Shown: positions 45,616 through 55,194 of the stretch, in pieces | Position numbering within the stretch: position 1 is the first letter of the stretch | How the letters are laid out: each line of letters opens with the position of its first letter | Assembly (NCBI RefSeq): GCF_020423045.1 | Contig: NZ_CP081943.1 | Coordinates: forward strand, 868,001 to 932,000 | DNA length: 64,000 nt | Direction of reading: 5' to 3' | From: Pseudomonas sp. MM213 | GTDB lineage: Bacteria > Pseudomonadota > Gammaproteobacteria > Pseudomonadales > Pseudomonadaceae | Position numbers and translations under genes: made by a program | The notes under the pieces: generated by a model | Databases searched by the model: none | Seen by the model: the letters and a program-made list of their open reading frames with translations, nothing else | What the model was told of the DNA's origin: nothing

Positions 45616-45999
45616 TCAGAGGGCGTACTGGGCAATTCCGTTGCCGAACGACCAGTTCTCTTTTTTCACTTCGACCAGATTAATGAAAACGTCCTCGAGG
45701 CGCACCGCCAGTTCAGCGTTAAGGCTCTCGGCGATGGTTTTATAGAGCAGTTTCTTCTGCTCGACGGTGCGGCCTTCGCTCAGGGTGATCTGAATCACCA
45801 CCAGTTTGTCGCTGCGGTTGATCCCCAGGTATTGCGGGTCAAAGATGAAGTGCTGCTCGTCGTGTTCGGCGAGGATCTGGAAGTTATCGTTTTCCGGCAC
45901 GCCGATGGCGCTGTGCATGGCGGCGTAGATCAACTGCCCGATGCGTTTGGCGTGGGTGGGGTCCTGATGCTTTTTGATGTCGATGCGAACCAGTGGCAT
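45616..45999 (-). CDS. Tautomerase family protein
   Basis: A 127-aa 4-oxalocrotonate-tautomerase-like protein with the catalytic N-terminal proline (MPLVRIDI). It is long enough to be a fused pair of about 60-residue beta-alpha-beta units. FDPQYLGINRSDKLVVIQITLSEGRTVEQKKLLY is typical of the tautomerase_2 type. The substrate is unknown. Confidence 0.88.
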   Translation of the reverse strand: MPLVRIDIKKHQDPTHAKRIGQLIYAAMHSAIGVPENDNFQILAEHDEQHFIFDPQYLGINRSDKLVVIQITLSEGRTVEQKKLLYKTIAESLNAELAVRLEDVFINLVEVKKENWSFGNGIAQYAL

Positions 46000-46116
46000 G
46001 GAAGGTCTCCGGAAGGGATGCGGGTTTACTTAAAATACATGATGGCAAACCTTTATCAAGTCGAAGCTGGCTTTGGCGATGAAGCGTTTGTGCGTGATTG
46101 AGGTTCACCCGACATT

Positions 46117-46196
46117 GTAGGAGCCGGCTTGCCGGCGAAAGATTTTGGATATTGCGGTGTTCTTCCGATCGCCATCGCTGGCAAGCCAGCTCCTAC
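46117..46196. repeat. REPIN (GTAGGAGCCGGC class)
   Basis: Arms GTAGGAGCCGGCTTGCCGGCG and CGCTGGCAAGCCAGCTCCTAC in the gap before the amino acid permease. Confidence 0.87.
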
Positions 46197-46281
46197 AGGG
46201 TTGTGTTCGCTCCAGATTTGCTGATCCGCACAACCATTCCTCAGCTAAGTCTTTGCTTCTGTTCATTAATCCCGGAGAATC

Positions 46282-46326
46282 GCGCCCCTGTTTCGGCCAG
46301 GGCGCTGCCTGTCGGATTTTTCCGAC
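46282..46326. promoter_or_regulatory. Paired stem-loops in the permease leader
   Basis: GCGCCC...GGGCGC (46282-46305) and GTCGGA-TTTT-TCCGAC (46311-46326), 48 bp before the permease start. Possible 5'UTR structure; nothing further to classify it. Confidence 0.35.
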
Positions 46327-46373
46327 TCGTCCTGACCGGGTAGCAACTGACCGGAATGTGGAGATCCCACCGG

Positions 46374-47654
46374 ATGAATGATCAGGCCAATAGCGTTAAC
46401 GAACGCTATGTAGCGGCGAACCCTGTCAGCCTTGAGGGCTGGAATCGTCATGACACCACCTGGATGCTTGGCCTGTTTGGCACGGCCATCGGGGCCGGTA
46501 CCCTGTTTTTGCCGATCAATGCGGGTCTGGGCGGTTTCTGGCCGTTGCTGGTCCTGGCGCTGCTGGCGTTCCCCATGACGTTTTACGCGCACCGTGGCCT
46601 GACCCGCTTCGTGTTGTCCGGTCGCGAAGGCGCGGACATCACAGAAGTGGTGGAAGAGCATTTCGGCATCAAGGCCGGTGCGCTGATCACCTTGCTGTAC
46701 TTCTTCGCGATCTTCCCGATCCTGCTGATCTACAGCGTGGCCCTGACCAACACCGTGGGCAGCTTCCTTGAGCATCAACTGCACATCATGCCGCCACCGC
46801 GCGCCGTGCTGTCGTTTGTTCTGATCCTCGGCCTGCTGGCGGTGGTGCGTTGCGGCGAGCAGGTGATCGTCAAGGCGATGAGCCTGATGGTGTATCCGTT
46901 CATCGTGGCGTTGCTGTTTCTGGCGGTGTTCCTGATTCCGCACTGGAACGGCGGCATCCTCACCACGGCATCGACGCTGCCTGAACCGTCGGCGCTGCTG
47001 CACACCTTGTGGCTGGCGATTCCGGTGATGGTGTTCTCGTTCAACCACTCGCCGATCATCTCGGCGTTCGCGGTGGACCAGAAGCGTCGCTACGGCGAGC
47101 ATGCGGAAGAGCGCAGCTCGCAGATTCTGTCCCGCGCCCATGTGTTGATGGTGGTGATGGTGCTGTTCTTCGTGTTCAGCTGCGTGCTGACCCTGTCGCC
47201 GGCGCAACTGGCGGAAGCGAAGGCGCAGAACCTGTCGATCCTGTCGTACCTGGCCAACCACTTCAGCAACCCGACCATCGCGTTTGCGGCGCCGTTGATT
47301 GCGTTTGTGGCGATTTCCAAGTCGTTCCTCGGGCATTACATCGGTGCCAGTGAAGGTCTGAAAGGTCTGATCGTGAAGAGCGGCAAGCGTCCGGCACCGA
47401 AGACGCTGGACCGTATGACCGCGGCGTTCATGCTGGTGGTGTGCTGGATTGTGGCGACGCTGAATCCGAGCATTCTGGGGATGATCGAGACCCTCGGTGG
47501 CCCGATCATTGCGGCGATTCTGTTCCTGATGCCGATGTATGCGATCCGCAAGGTGCCGGCGATGGCACGTTTCCGTGGTCAAGCGTCGAATGTGTTTGTG
47601 ACGGCGGTTGGTTTGGTGGCTATTTCGGCGTTGATTTATTCGCTGAGTGCTTGA
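46374..47654 (+). CDS. Hydroxy/aromatic amino acid permease (SdaC-like serine/threonine transporter)
   Basis: A 426-aa protein with about 11 hydrophobic segments. The start at 46374 (MNDQANSV) has a GGAG upstream; another in-frame ATG is at 46356. Family marks are WNRHDTTWMLGLFGTAIGAGTLFLPI at helix 1, EGADITEVVEEHFG and FSFNHSPIISAF. HAAAP members import serine, threonine or aromatic amino acids with protons. No serine deaminase lies nearby. Confidence 0.88.
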   Translation: MNDQANSVNERYVAANPVSLEGWNRHDTTWMLGLFGTAIGAGTLFLPINAGLGGFWPLLVLALLAFPMTFYAHRGLTRFVLSGREGADITEVVEEHFGIKAGALITLLYFFAIFPILLIYSVALTNTVGSFLEHQLHIMPPPRAVLSFVLILGLLAVVRCGEQVIVKAMSLMVYPFIVALLFLAVFLIPHWNGGILTTASTLPEPSALLHTLWLAIPVMVFSFNHSPIISAFAVDQKRRYGEHAEERSSQILSRAHVLMVVMVLFFVFSCVLTLSPAQLAEAKAQNLSILSYLANHFSNPTIAFAAPLIAFVAISKSFLGHYIGASEGLKGLIVKSGKRPAPKTLDRMTAAFMLVVCWIVATLNPSILGMIETLGGPIIAAILFLMPMYAIRKVPAMARFRGQASNVFVTAVGLVAISALIYSLSA

Positions 47655-47683
47655 TTGCTGTTGTTTGCTTGATTGGTTGAGAT

Positions 47684-47721
47684 GACGGCTGATCCGCTTT
47701 GCGGGTTGGCCGTTTTTTTTT
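47684..47721 (+). terminator. Rho-independent terminator after the permease
   Basis: ACGGCTGATCCGC stem, TTT loop, GCGGGTTGGCCGT, then a run of T residues. Confidence 0.85.
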
Positions 47722-47742
47722 GTGCGCTGGTTTTTTTAGGGG

Positions 47743-47993
47743 GGGCATATCCGTTGCTGCGGTAACGGCGGCTATTGGTTTCGCCCTTACGGCGAGTCAC
47801 TTGGAAGAGCCCCAAGTAACCAAGGGCTCTTGCCCCTTTCGTTCGGTGGCTCGCTGTGGCTCGCCATGCCCTCGCTCCGGTCCTGCTCCGTGGGCCCGCC
47901 GCCATCGGCCATCCCTGGCCGGGGGCGGCTAACCCGGCATCCATGCCGGGTTGCCCACTGCGCAGAACCTCCACTCGGCCTCTCGAGGGGGCG
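47743..47993. repeat. 251-bp repeat, copy 1
   Basis: Starts GGGCATATCCG and ends CTCGAGGGGGCG. The reverse complement of 48394-48644 matches it over the full 251 bp with scattered differences. Contains no convincing gene. Confidence 0.85.
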
Positions 47994-48068
47994 CTCAGAT
48001 CAATAGCGGAAGGCGAGCTAACGCTCGGCCTGATGAGTGGTGAAGATCAAAAGCAAACGCGACTCCCT

Positions 48069-48166
48069 GTAGGAGCCGGCTTGCCGGCGAAAATCGTCTG
48101 GACAACGCGTTCATTCAGACAGCCCTCGTTATCGTTGACGCCCATCGCCAGCAAGCTGGCTCCTAC
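48069..48166. repeat. REPIN inside the inverted duplication (first)
   Basis: Arms GTAGGAGCCGGCTTGCCGGCG and CGCCAGCAAGCTGGCTCCTAC. Confidence 0.87.
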
Positions 48167-48196
48167 AATTTTGAGTCGTGTGAACCCAATCCCCGT

Positions 48197-48284
48197 GTAG
48201 GAGCCGGCTTGCTGGCGATAGCGTCCATCCAATCAATAAATGCGTCGACTGACCCACCGCCATCGCCAGCAAGCCGGCTCCTAC
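48197..48284. repeat. REPIN inside the inverted duplication (second)
   Basis: Arms GTAGGAGCCGGCTTGCTGGCG and its complement, 30 bp from the first. Confidence 0.88.
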
Positions 48285-48393
48285 AGGGGATCGGTGTACA
48301 TGTCCGGAATGAGTGAGCGCATCAGAGAAGGACAACGCGTACGCAAATGAGCCAGGTCGGCTTTCAGGCCGCCTCGGCGGCTGTGGCGGTAGT

Positions 48394-48644
48394 CGCCCCC
48401 TCGAGAGGCCGAGTGGAGGTTCTGCGCAGTGGGCAACCCGGCATGGATGCCGGGTTAGCCGCCCCCGGCCATGGATGGCCGATGGCGGCGGGCCCACGGA
48501 GCAGGACCGGAGCGAGGGCATGCCGAGCCTAGGCGAGGCACCGAACGAAAGGGGCAAGAGCCCTTGGTTACTTGGGGCTTTTCCAAGTGACTCGCCGTAA
48601 GGGCGAAACCGCCAGCCGCCGTTACCAAAAAAACGGATATGCCC
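48394..48644. repeat. 251-bp repeat, copy 2 (inverted)
   Basis: Same length as copy 1 and in the opposite orientation, 400 bp apart. Both copies share the internal palindrome GGCATCCATGCCGGG-type segment and the GTCACTTGGAA/GCCCCAAGTAACC region. Confidence 0.85.
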
Positions 48645-48758
48645 AAGGCCAGCGTTTTTATGACATGGCACCTGATCCAGAACACCTGTCCCCAAGGATA
48701 AACAGCTAAGCTGCGGCTGCATCGGCGCGCCGTAAAGCGCCGTCTCTGGAGACGCTAC

Positions 48759-50420
48759 ATGGCTCGTACCCCCGGCGCATCGGCGCAACCCCGTGCCGAT
48801 ACACCTGACCGTTGGCTGGACGTACTGGCTGGCCTGTCGATTGCCGGGTTGTTGCTGCCCGAGGCGGTCGCCTATTCCAGCATTGCCGCGTTGCCGCCAC
48901 AGGCCGGGGTGATTGCCTTGTTTGCCGGGCTGCTGTGTTACGGACTGTTCGGCACCAGCCGGTTTGCCATCGTGTCCGCGACCTCGTCGTCAGCGGCCGT
49001 TCTGGCTGCCGCCACCGCCACGCTGGCCAATGGCGATCCGGCCTTGCGCATGAGTCTGGCGATCGGTCTGGTGCTGATGACCGGAGGTTTCTTCCTGTTG
49101 GCCGGGTTATTCAAGCTCGGCAGCGTCACCTCATTCATCGCCAAACCAGTGCTGCGCGGCTTTGCGGTGGGGCTGGCCGTGACCATCATCCTCAAACAAG
49201 TGGCGAGCATCGTCGACGTCCACTTGAGCACCGGCAACCTGATCCGTTTCCTGCCGCAACTGCTGGAGCAGTGGCCGCAGTGGAATAAAGTCGGGGCATT
49301 GGTCGGGGCGGTGGCGTTGCTGGTGTTGTGGCTGTGCGCACGGGTCAGGCGTTTGCCTGGCGGTTTGCTGGTGGTGACGCTCGGCATCGCGGCGGGCCAA
49401 TGGCTGAACCTGCCAGCCTACGGGGTCAAGTTGATCGGCGTCATCGATCTGAGTCTCGAAGTGCCGCAGCTCCCGGTGTTGCCGTTCACTGACTGGTTGC
49501 GCCTGGGGGAACTGGCGTTCGCCATGGTGATGATCCTGTATGCCGAGTCTTACGGCTCGATCAGCTCGTTTGCGCTCAAACACGGCGACCGGGTGTCTTC
49601 CAACCGCGATCTGCTGGCCCTCGGTGCGGCCAATCTTTTATCGGGACTGTTTCATGGCATGCCCGCAGGCGCTGGTTATTCTGCGACATCGGCCAATGAA
49701 GCGGCGGGGGCCGGTTCGCGTCTGGCCGGGACTGTGGCGGCGGGGGTGGTGCTGCTCATCGTCCTGACGGTGTTGCCGTGGATCGCCCTGACTCCCGAGC
49801 CGGTGCTGGCCGCCATCGTCATTCATGCCTTGGCCCGTGGCTTGAGCCTTCAACCGTTGGGCCGGTATTTCATCTGGCGTCGCGACCGCCTGCTGGTGAT
49901 TTGCGCGGTGGCGGCGGTGCTGGTGCTGGGCGTGCTGGACGGCTTGCTGCTGGCAGTGGCAATCAGCGTGGTGCTGATGCTCAAGCAGATGTCGTCGGCG
50001 GACATCCAGGTGTTGGGGCAAATGGCCGGAGGTCACGATTTTATTGACCTGCAACGACATCCCGACGCGAAGGAAATCCCCGGTGTGCTGATCGTGCGGC
50101 CCAGCGAGGCGCTGTTTTTCGCCAATGTGGAGCGCATTCTCGGTGGTGCGTTGCGTCTGGCGCGGCACGCGGAGCCGCCGGTGCATACGGTTATCCTCAG
50201 TCTCGAAGAGTCGCCCGATCTGGACGGCACCAGCATCGAAGCGCTGGAAGCGTTCTTTTTGCAGGTGCGCGCCGAGGACAAACTGCTGATCCTGGCGCGG
50301 CTCAAGCATCAGGCAAAAGCAGCGCTGTCGAAGTTGCCGGCGCAAGAACTGGAGCAGGTGATTCTCAGCGGCTTGAGTGTCGATGTTGCCGTCCAGCAAG
50401 CCCTTAAGCCAACCACATAA
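48759..50420 (+). CDS. SulP-family anion transporter with STAS domain
   Basis: A 553-aa protein. The SLC26/SulP transport domain covers about residues 15-410 with many helices and the family pieces AGLLLPEAVAYSSIAALPPQAG, FGTSRFAIVSATSSSAAV and AGYSATSANEAAGA. The cytoplasmic STAS domain follows (about 440-545; PGVLIVRPSEALFFAN, LDGTSIEALEAF). Likely substrates are sulfate, bicarbonate or dicarboxylates. The start at 48759 lacks a strong Shine-Dalgarno. Confidence 0.9.
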   Translation: MARTPGASAQPRADTPDRWLDVLAGLSIAGLLLPEAVAYSSIAALPPQAGVIALFAGLLCYGLFGTSRFAIVSATSSSAAVLAAATATLANGDPALRMSLAIGLVLMTGGFFLLAGLFKLGSVTSFIAKPVLRGFAVGLAVTIILKQVASIVDVHLSTGNLIRFLPQLLEQWPQWNKVGALVGAVALLVLWLCARVRRLPGGLLVVTLGIAAGQWLNLPAYGVKLIGVIDLSLEVPQLPVLPFTDWLRLGELAFAMVMILYAESYGSISSFALKHGDRVSSNRDLLALGAANLLSGLFHGMPAGAGYSATSANEAAGAGSRLAGTVAAGVVLLIVLTVLPWIALTPEPVLAAIVIHALARGLSLQPLGRYFIWRRDRLLVICAVAAVLVLGVLDGLLLAVAISVVLMLKQMSSADIQVLGQMAGGHDFIDLQRHPDAKEIPGVLIVRPSEALFFANVERILGGALRLARHAEPPVHTVILSLEESPDLDGTSIEALEAFFLQVRAEDKLLILARLKHQAKAALSKLPAQELEQVILSGLSVDVAVQQALKPTT

Positions 50421-50425
50421 CCCCT

Positions 50426-50513
50426 GTGGGAGTGAGCCTGCTCGCGATAGCGGTGGATCAGTTAATACCTGTGTTGGCTGACCCACCGCTATCGCGAGCA
50501 GGCTCACTCCTAC
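50426..50513. repeat. REPIN (GTGGGAGTGAGCC class)
   Basis: Arms GTGGGAGTGAGCCTGCTCGCG and CGCGAGCAGGCTCACTCCTAC: a fourth arm variant. Confidence 0.87.
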
Positions 50514-50540
50514 AAAGGGAAGTGTCAGCTTTTCAGGCAT

Positions 50541-50580
50541 AAAAAAACGCCGCTCATCTCACGATGGGCGGCGTTTTTTA
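50541..50580. terminator. Bidirectional terminator between SulP and acnB
   Basis: AAAAAAACGCCGC...GCGGCGTTTTTT: a GC-rich stem flanked by A and T runs, so it can stop the SulP transcript and acnB. Confidence 0.85.
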
Positions 50581-50593
50581 CAGCGTTGTAACG

Positions 50594-53203
50594 TTAGGCT
50601 TGAACGACCGGGATATTGGCGTTCGCAGCAACTTCACGGAACTCGGCGATCTGGTCGAAGGACAGGTAGCGGTAAACATCAGCCGCCATGCTGTCGATCT
50701 TGCCAGCGTATTCCATGTACTCCTCGACGGTCGGCAGGCGACCCAGGATGGACGCAACGGACGCCAGCTCGGCCGAAGCCAGGTAGACGTTCGCGCCGTC
50801 ACCCAGACGGTTCGGGAAGTTACGGGTCGAAGTCGACACAACAGTCGAGTTCGGCTCTACACGTGCCTGGTTACCCATGCACAGCGAGCAGCCTGGCATT
50901 TCCATGCGTGCGCCAGCCTTGCCGTAGATGCCGTAGTAGCCTTCTTCGGTCAGTTGGTGAGCGTCCATCTTGGTCGGCGGCGACAGCCACAGACGGGTTG
51001 GCAGCTGACCCTTGACCTGATCCAGCAGTTTACCGGCAGCGCGGAAGTGACCGATGTTGGTCATGCACGAACCGATGAACACTTCGTCGATCTTCTCGCC
51101 AGCAACGCTGGACAGCAGACGGGCGTCGTCCGGATCGTTCGGCGCGCAGAGCACAGGCTCTTTGATGTCGGCCAGGTCGATTTCGATGACTTCAGCGTAT
51201 TCGGCGTCAGCATCGGCAACCATCAACTCTGGGTTGGCAACCCAGGCTTCCATCGCTTGAGCGCGACGTTCCAGGGTACGTGCATCGCCGTAGCCTTCGC
51301 CGATCATCCAGCGCAGCAGGGTGATGTTGGAGTTCAGGTACTCGGTGATCGACTCTTTCGACAGCTTGATGGTGCAACCGGCAGCCGAACGTTCAGCCGA
51401 GGCGTCGGACAGCTCGAAAGCCTGTTCGATGCTCAGGTTGTCCAGGCCTTCGATTTCCAGGATGCGGCCGGAGAAGGCGTTCTTCTTGCCTTTCTTCTCG
51501 ACGGTCAGCAGGCCAGCCTGAATCGCGAAGTAAGGAATGGCGTGAACCAGGTCACGCAGGGTGACGCCCGGTTGCATTTTGCCTTTGAAGCGCACCAGGA
51601 TCGATTCCGGCATGTCCAGCGGCATAACGCCAGTGGCGGCGGCGAACGCTACCAGACCGGAACCGGCCGGGAACGAAATGCCCATCGGGAAACGGGTGTG
51701 CGAGTCACCACCGGTACCGACGGTGTCCGGCAGCAGCATGCGGTTCAGCCAGCTGTGGATGATGCCGTCGCCCGGACGCAGGGAAACGCCGCCGCGGGTC
51801 ATGATGAAGTCTGGCAGGGTGTGGTGGGTGGTCACGTCGATCGGCTTTGGATAGGCCGCGGTGTGGCAGAAGGACTGCATTACCAGATCGGTCGAGAAGC
51901 CCAGGCACGCCAGGTCTTTCAGTTCGTCACGGGTCATCGGACCGGTGGTGTCCTGAGAGCCGACGGTGGTCATTTTCGGTTCGCAGTAGGTGCCAGGACG
52001 AACGCCTTTGCCTTCTGGCAGACCGCACGCCTTGCCGACCATTTTCTGTGCCAGGGTGTAGCCCTTGCCAGTGTCGACAGGTGCTTCAGGCAGTTTGAAC
52101 AGGTCGGTAGGGCCCAGGCCCAGTTCAGCACGAGCCTTGTCGGTCAGACCGCGACCGATGATCAGCGGAATACGGCCGCCGGCACGAACTTCGTCCAACA
52201 GGACCGGGGTCTTCATTTCGAAGGTGGTCAGGACTTCGTCGGTGCCGTGTTTGCAGACTTTGCCAGCATGCGGGTACAGGTCGATCACGTCGCCCATGTT
52301 CATGTTGGTAACGTCGAATTCGATCGGCAGTGCGCCGGCATCTTCCATGGTGTTGTAGAAGATCGGAGCGATTTTGCTGCCGAAGCAGAAACCGCCGGCA
52401 CGCTTGTTCGGCACGTAAGGAACGTCGTCGCCGAAGAACCACAGCACCGAGTTGGTGGCGGATTTACGCGAAGAACCGGTACCGACCACGTCACCGACGT
52501 AGGCGATAGGGAAGCCTTGACCGCGCATTTCTTCGATCTGCTTCATCGGGCCGGTGACACCCTGGACGTCAGGCACGATGCCTTCGCGGGCCATTTTCAG
52601 CATGGCGAGGGCGTGCAGCGGGATGTCCGGGCGGGACCAGGCGTCCGGAGCAGGGGACAGGTCGTCGGTGTTGGTTTCGCCGGTGACCTTGAACACGCGC
52701 AGGCTGATCTTGTCGGCCAGGACAGGGCGGTTGCGGAACCACTCGCCGTCAGCCCAGGACTGGATCACGCCTTTGGCGTGTTCGTTGCCGTTGCGGGCTT
52801 TTTCCGCGACGTCGTGGAACGCATCGAACATCAGCAGGGTGTGCTTGAGCTGAGCGGCAGCGACAGCAGCCAGTTCGGCGTTGTCGAGCAGGTCAACCAG
52901 GGTCACGATGTTGTAGCCGCCCTGCATGGTGCCGAGCAGTTCTACAGCGCGTTTCTTGTCGATCAGAGGGGAAGTGGCTTCGCCTTTGGCCAGGGCAGAC
53001 AGGAAACCTGCCTTTACATAGGCCGCTTCGTCCACGCCAGGCGGAATGCGATTGGTGATCAGGTCAACGAGGAAAGCTTCTTCGCCAGCCGGGGGATTCT
53101 TCAGCAGCTCAACCAGGCCTGCAGTTTGTTCGGCGTTAAGCGGCTGGGGAACGATACCCAGTGCTGCACGCTCTTCGATATGTTTGCGGTAGGCTTCAAG
53201 CAC
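50594..53203 (-). CDS. acnB: Aconitate hydratase B / 2-methylisocitrate dehydratase
   Basis: An 869-aa enzyme of the TCA cycle. The GTG at 53203 ([16 protein letters not shown]) is chosen because it yields the usual AcnB length and N-terminus and has GAGG upstream; the frame runs on to an ATG at 53251. The N-terminal HEAT-like domain is followed by the swivelling and catalytic domains. The [4Fe-4S] ligands lie in [11 protein letters not shown] and CSLCMGNQA, with the third Cys in the [11 protein letters not shown] region. The upstream region is strongly structured. Confidence 0.96.
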   Translation of the reverse strand: MLEAYRKHIEERAALGIVPQPLNAEQTAGLVELLKNPPAGEEAFLVDLITNRIPPGVDEAAYVKAGFLSALAKGEATSPLIDKKRAVELLGTMQGGYNIVTLVDLLDNAELAAVAAAQLKHTLLMFDAFHDVAEKARNGNEHAKGVIQSWADGEWFRNRPVLADKISLRVFKVTGETNTDDLSPAPDAWSRPDIPLHALAMLKMAREGIVPDVQGVTGPMKQIEEMRGQGFPIAYVGDVVGTGSSRKSATNSVLWFFGDDVPYVPNKRAGGFCFGSKIAPIFYNTMEDAGALPIEFDVTNMNMGDVIDLYPHAGKVCKHGTDEVLTTFEMKTPVLLDEVRAGGRIPLIIGRGLTDKARAELGLGPTDLFKLPEAPVDTGKGYTLAQKMVGKACGLPEGKGVRPGTYCEPKMTTVGSQDTTGPMTRDELKDLACLGFSTDLVMQSFCHTAAYPKPIDVTTHHTLPDFIMTRGGVSLRPGDGIIHSWLNRMLLPDTVGTGGDSHTRFPMGISFPAGSGLVAFAAATGVMPLDMPESILVRFKGKMQPGVTLRDLVHAIPYFAIQAGLLTVEKKGKKNAFSGRILEIEGLDNLSIEQAFELSDASAERSAAGCTIKLSKESITEYLNSNITLLRWMIGEGYGDARTLERRAQAMEAWVANPELMVADADAEYAEVIEIDLADIKEPVLCAPNDPDDARLLSSVAGEKIDEVFIGSCMTNIGHFRAAGKLLDQVKGQLPTRLWLSPPTKMDAHQLTEEGYYGIYGKAGARMEMPGCSLCMGNQARVEPNSTVVSTSTRNFPNRLGDGANVYLASAELASVASILGRLPTVEEYMEYAGKIDSMAADVYRYLSFDQIAEFREVAANANIPVVQA

Positions 53204-53611
53204 AGTTATTACCCTCATCAGTGGTCCCAAATGGGTGTCCGGGACGCTCATCCCGAAATTGCCGTACTCATGCGCTGCGTGGCGTTGTGGGCCACTTAGC
53301 CAGAATTACCGACAATTCCTTACAGAAGCTGCTTTCAAAGTTTTACGCCTGCAGAACGGGGAGCTGATGAGGGTTGGCGTTGGGCTTTTCCCCGCTGGAA
53401 AAACCCTTCGCCAACACCGCTCTGAAGGAACGACTGTGCTCGTGACGCTTTGAAAACAGCTTCTAACGGACATTGGCGCCTTAAAAGGCTGGCTGATTCT
53501 ACGGCAAAAAAAATTTAAAGGTAAGTTGGGCTCTCAACTTTGAGGGGTGATGAATGTTAGACAAAGGGCTAACATGCCCGCCTGTTCTGCTTTCCCGTGC
53601 TTTGTTGACCT
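53204..53611. other. acnB/DUF1289 divergent region
   Basis: 408 bp with no gene. Besides the folded element it has an A/T-rich stretch at about 53500-53520 (AAAAAAAATTTAAAGG) suited to a promoter. Confidence 0.5.
53324..53464. promoter_or_regulatory. Long folded element upstream of acnB
   Basis: Outer arms AGAAGCTGCTTTCAAAG (53324-53340) and CTTTGAAAACAGCTTCT (53448-53464) pair at 16 of 17 positions. Inside, GTTGGCG/CGCCAAC (53373-53379 and 53409-53415) enclose a further stem GGGCTTTTCC/GGAAAAACCC around CCGCT. It lies 121 bp upstream of the acnB start and 148 bp from the DUF1289 gene. It could be the acnB leader or a small RNA. Confidence 0.5.
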
Positions 53612-54082
53612 ATGCCCAATCAGACCATCAAGACCCCCTGCGTCGGCCTTTGCTCCACTGTTTACGGTGACTTGGTCTGCCGTGGCTGCAAGCGTTTCCA
53701 CCATGAAGTGATCAACTGGAACGGTTACAACGAAGACGAAAAACGCGCGGTATGGCTGCGGCTGGAGCAACTGTTGTCCCAGGTGATGGCCAGCAAACTG
53801 GAGGTTTTCGATCCCCAGCGCCTGCGTTTGCAACTGGAGCAGCGCAAGATTCGCTTCGTGCCGCATCAGTCGGAATATTGCTGGGCCTATCAGTTGATCG
53901 CCCGAGGCGCGCGGGTGATCAACAATCTGGAAGCCTACGGGATGGTGTTGATGCCGGAGTTCCGCGACTGGAACCTGCCGGAGCTGCGGGATGCGATTGA
54001 TCGGGAGTTCTTTTTGCTCTCCGAGGCGCATTACCAGCGTTACATCGCGCCCGGGTTCCTCAAGGATGTGTTCGGTGGTTAA
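53612..54082 (+). CDS. DUF1289 domain protein
   Basis: A 156-aa protein. The N-terminal DUF1289 motif TPCVGLCSTVYGDLVCRGCKRFHHEVINWNGY has four cysteines able to bind a metal. The remainder is helical and charged with no known domain. Members of this family lack a firm function. Confidence 0.88.
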   Translation: MPNQTIKTPCVGLCSTVYGDLVCRGCKRFHHEVINWNGYNEDEKRAVWLRLEQLLSQVMASKLEVFDPQRLRLQLEQRKIRFVPHQSEYCWAYQLIARGARVINNLEAYGMVLMPEFRDWNLPELRDAIDREFFLLSEAHYQRYIAPGFLKDVFGG

Positions 54083-54090
54083 CCTTTAAA

Positions 54091-54162
54091 AGCTTCGCGG
54101 GCAAGCCTCGCTCCTACAGGTGAACACGTAACCCTGTAGGAGCGAGGCTTGCCCGCGAAGGC
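54091..54162. repeat. REP doublet (GAGGCTTGCCCGCG class)
   Basis: TTCGCGGGCAAGCCTCGCTC and its complement between the convergent DUF1289 and stress protein genes. Confidence 0.9.
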
Positions 54163-54184
54163 GCCCTGATGGGCTCCGCAAATC

Positions 54185-55048
54185 TCAATGATGAGACACC
54201 ATCTCTTCCAGATGATCCTCAATCTCCTGCGGCTTCAACACCAGCACATCGCTCTCCACCGCATCCAGCACCACCTCCGCCGTATTGCCGATCAACGCGC
54301 CGGATATCCCGGACCGCGCCACCGTGCCAATCACGGTCACCGATGCGCCCAACGTGTGGGCCATGTACGGAATCAACACATCCGCCGGACCTTCCGCGAT
54401 ATGCAGGTGCTCATTGTCGATGTCGAACTCGGCTTGAAACGCTATGCACTGTTCGCGGTAACGCGCCTCGATGGTTTCGCTGAGCTGCAACGTAGGGTCC
54501 GCCGCCGACAACATCGGTGAAGGGTGGGCGCTGACCACATGCAGATGTGCCTTGGCCAGGCTGGCGATGTCATAACCGTGATCGATGATGATGTTATGCA
54601 GATGGCGATGTTCGTCATCGGTATTGCCCACGTCGATCGCCGCCAGAATCACACCGCCTGCCCAGGGTTTCGAGGTTTTCACCAGCAGCACCGGCGTCGG
54701 GCAGGAGCGCAGCAGTTTCCAATCCGCCGGGGTCAGCAGGGCTTTTTTCAATGAGCTGTCGGGGTAATGCTGCTTGATTACCAACCCGCAACCTTCGGCC
54801 TGCTGCACATCGACGATGGTTTCGTGCAGGCTTTCGTTCCAGGCCTGCTCGGTGGTCACGCTGTAGCCATCCGCGAGCAGCGCTGCCTTGAGCACGCCAA
54901 GCATGCCGCTATGGTCATGCTTGCGGTCGCACACCAGCAGATGCAGATGAGCCTGGGTTACCCCGGCAATCAGCTTGGCCCGTTTGAGCGCCAGGCTTTC
55001 CGAGTGTTCGGGTTCGATGACCACCAGAATGCTGCGAATGGCTTGCAT
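54185..55048 (-). CDS. Tandem universal stress protein (UspE type)
   Basis: A 287-aa protein with two Usp domains (about residues 1-145 and 150-280). The start at 55048 follows GGAG. The first domain has SILVVIEPEHSESLALKRA, the second VILAAIDVGN and the ATP-loop-like VIGTVARSGISGALIGNTAEVVLD. Cytoplasmic. Divergent from miaE. Confidence 0.9.
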   Translation of the reverse strand: MQAIRSILVVIEPEHSESLALKRAKLIAGVTQAHLHLLVCDRKHDHSGMLGVLKAALLADGYSVTTEQAWNESLHETIVDVQQAEGCGLVIKQHYPDSSLKKALLTPADWKLLRSCPTPVLLVKTSKPWAGGVILAAIDVGNTDDEHRHLHNIIIDHGYDIASLAKAHLHVVSAHPSPMLSAADPTLQLSETIEARYREQCIAFQAEFDIDNEHLHIAEGPADVLIPYMAHTLGASVTVIGTVARSGISGALIGNTAEVVLDAVESDVLVLKPQEIEDHLEEMVSHH

Positions 55049-55194
55049 GATCGGGATCTCCAGAGGGAAAAAAAGCATGGCGTTGCACAACTATAGTTGC
55101 TGGTCGCGCATCCGGGACTTGATACATATCAACGGTCGTGGCTGGTGGTCTGGCGGCGGGCCGGTATAATCGGCGCCCTTCGTTTTGAACCTTT

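Noticed and set aside
48069-48284. Clustered palindromes resembling a CRISPR array
   Set aside because: Inverted REP pairs with unequal spacing and no cas genes; they are REPINs.
48129-48788. 219-codon minus-strand frame across the inverted repeat
   Set aside because: Covers REPIN plus repeat sequence; Arg/Pro/Ser-rich translation typical of repeat-derived false genes.
50564-53299. 911-codon open frame on the plus strand
   Set aside because: It is antisense to acnB, which has clear family motifs; the frame stays open only because of high GC and codon bias.
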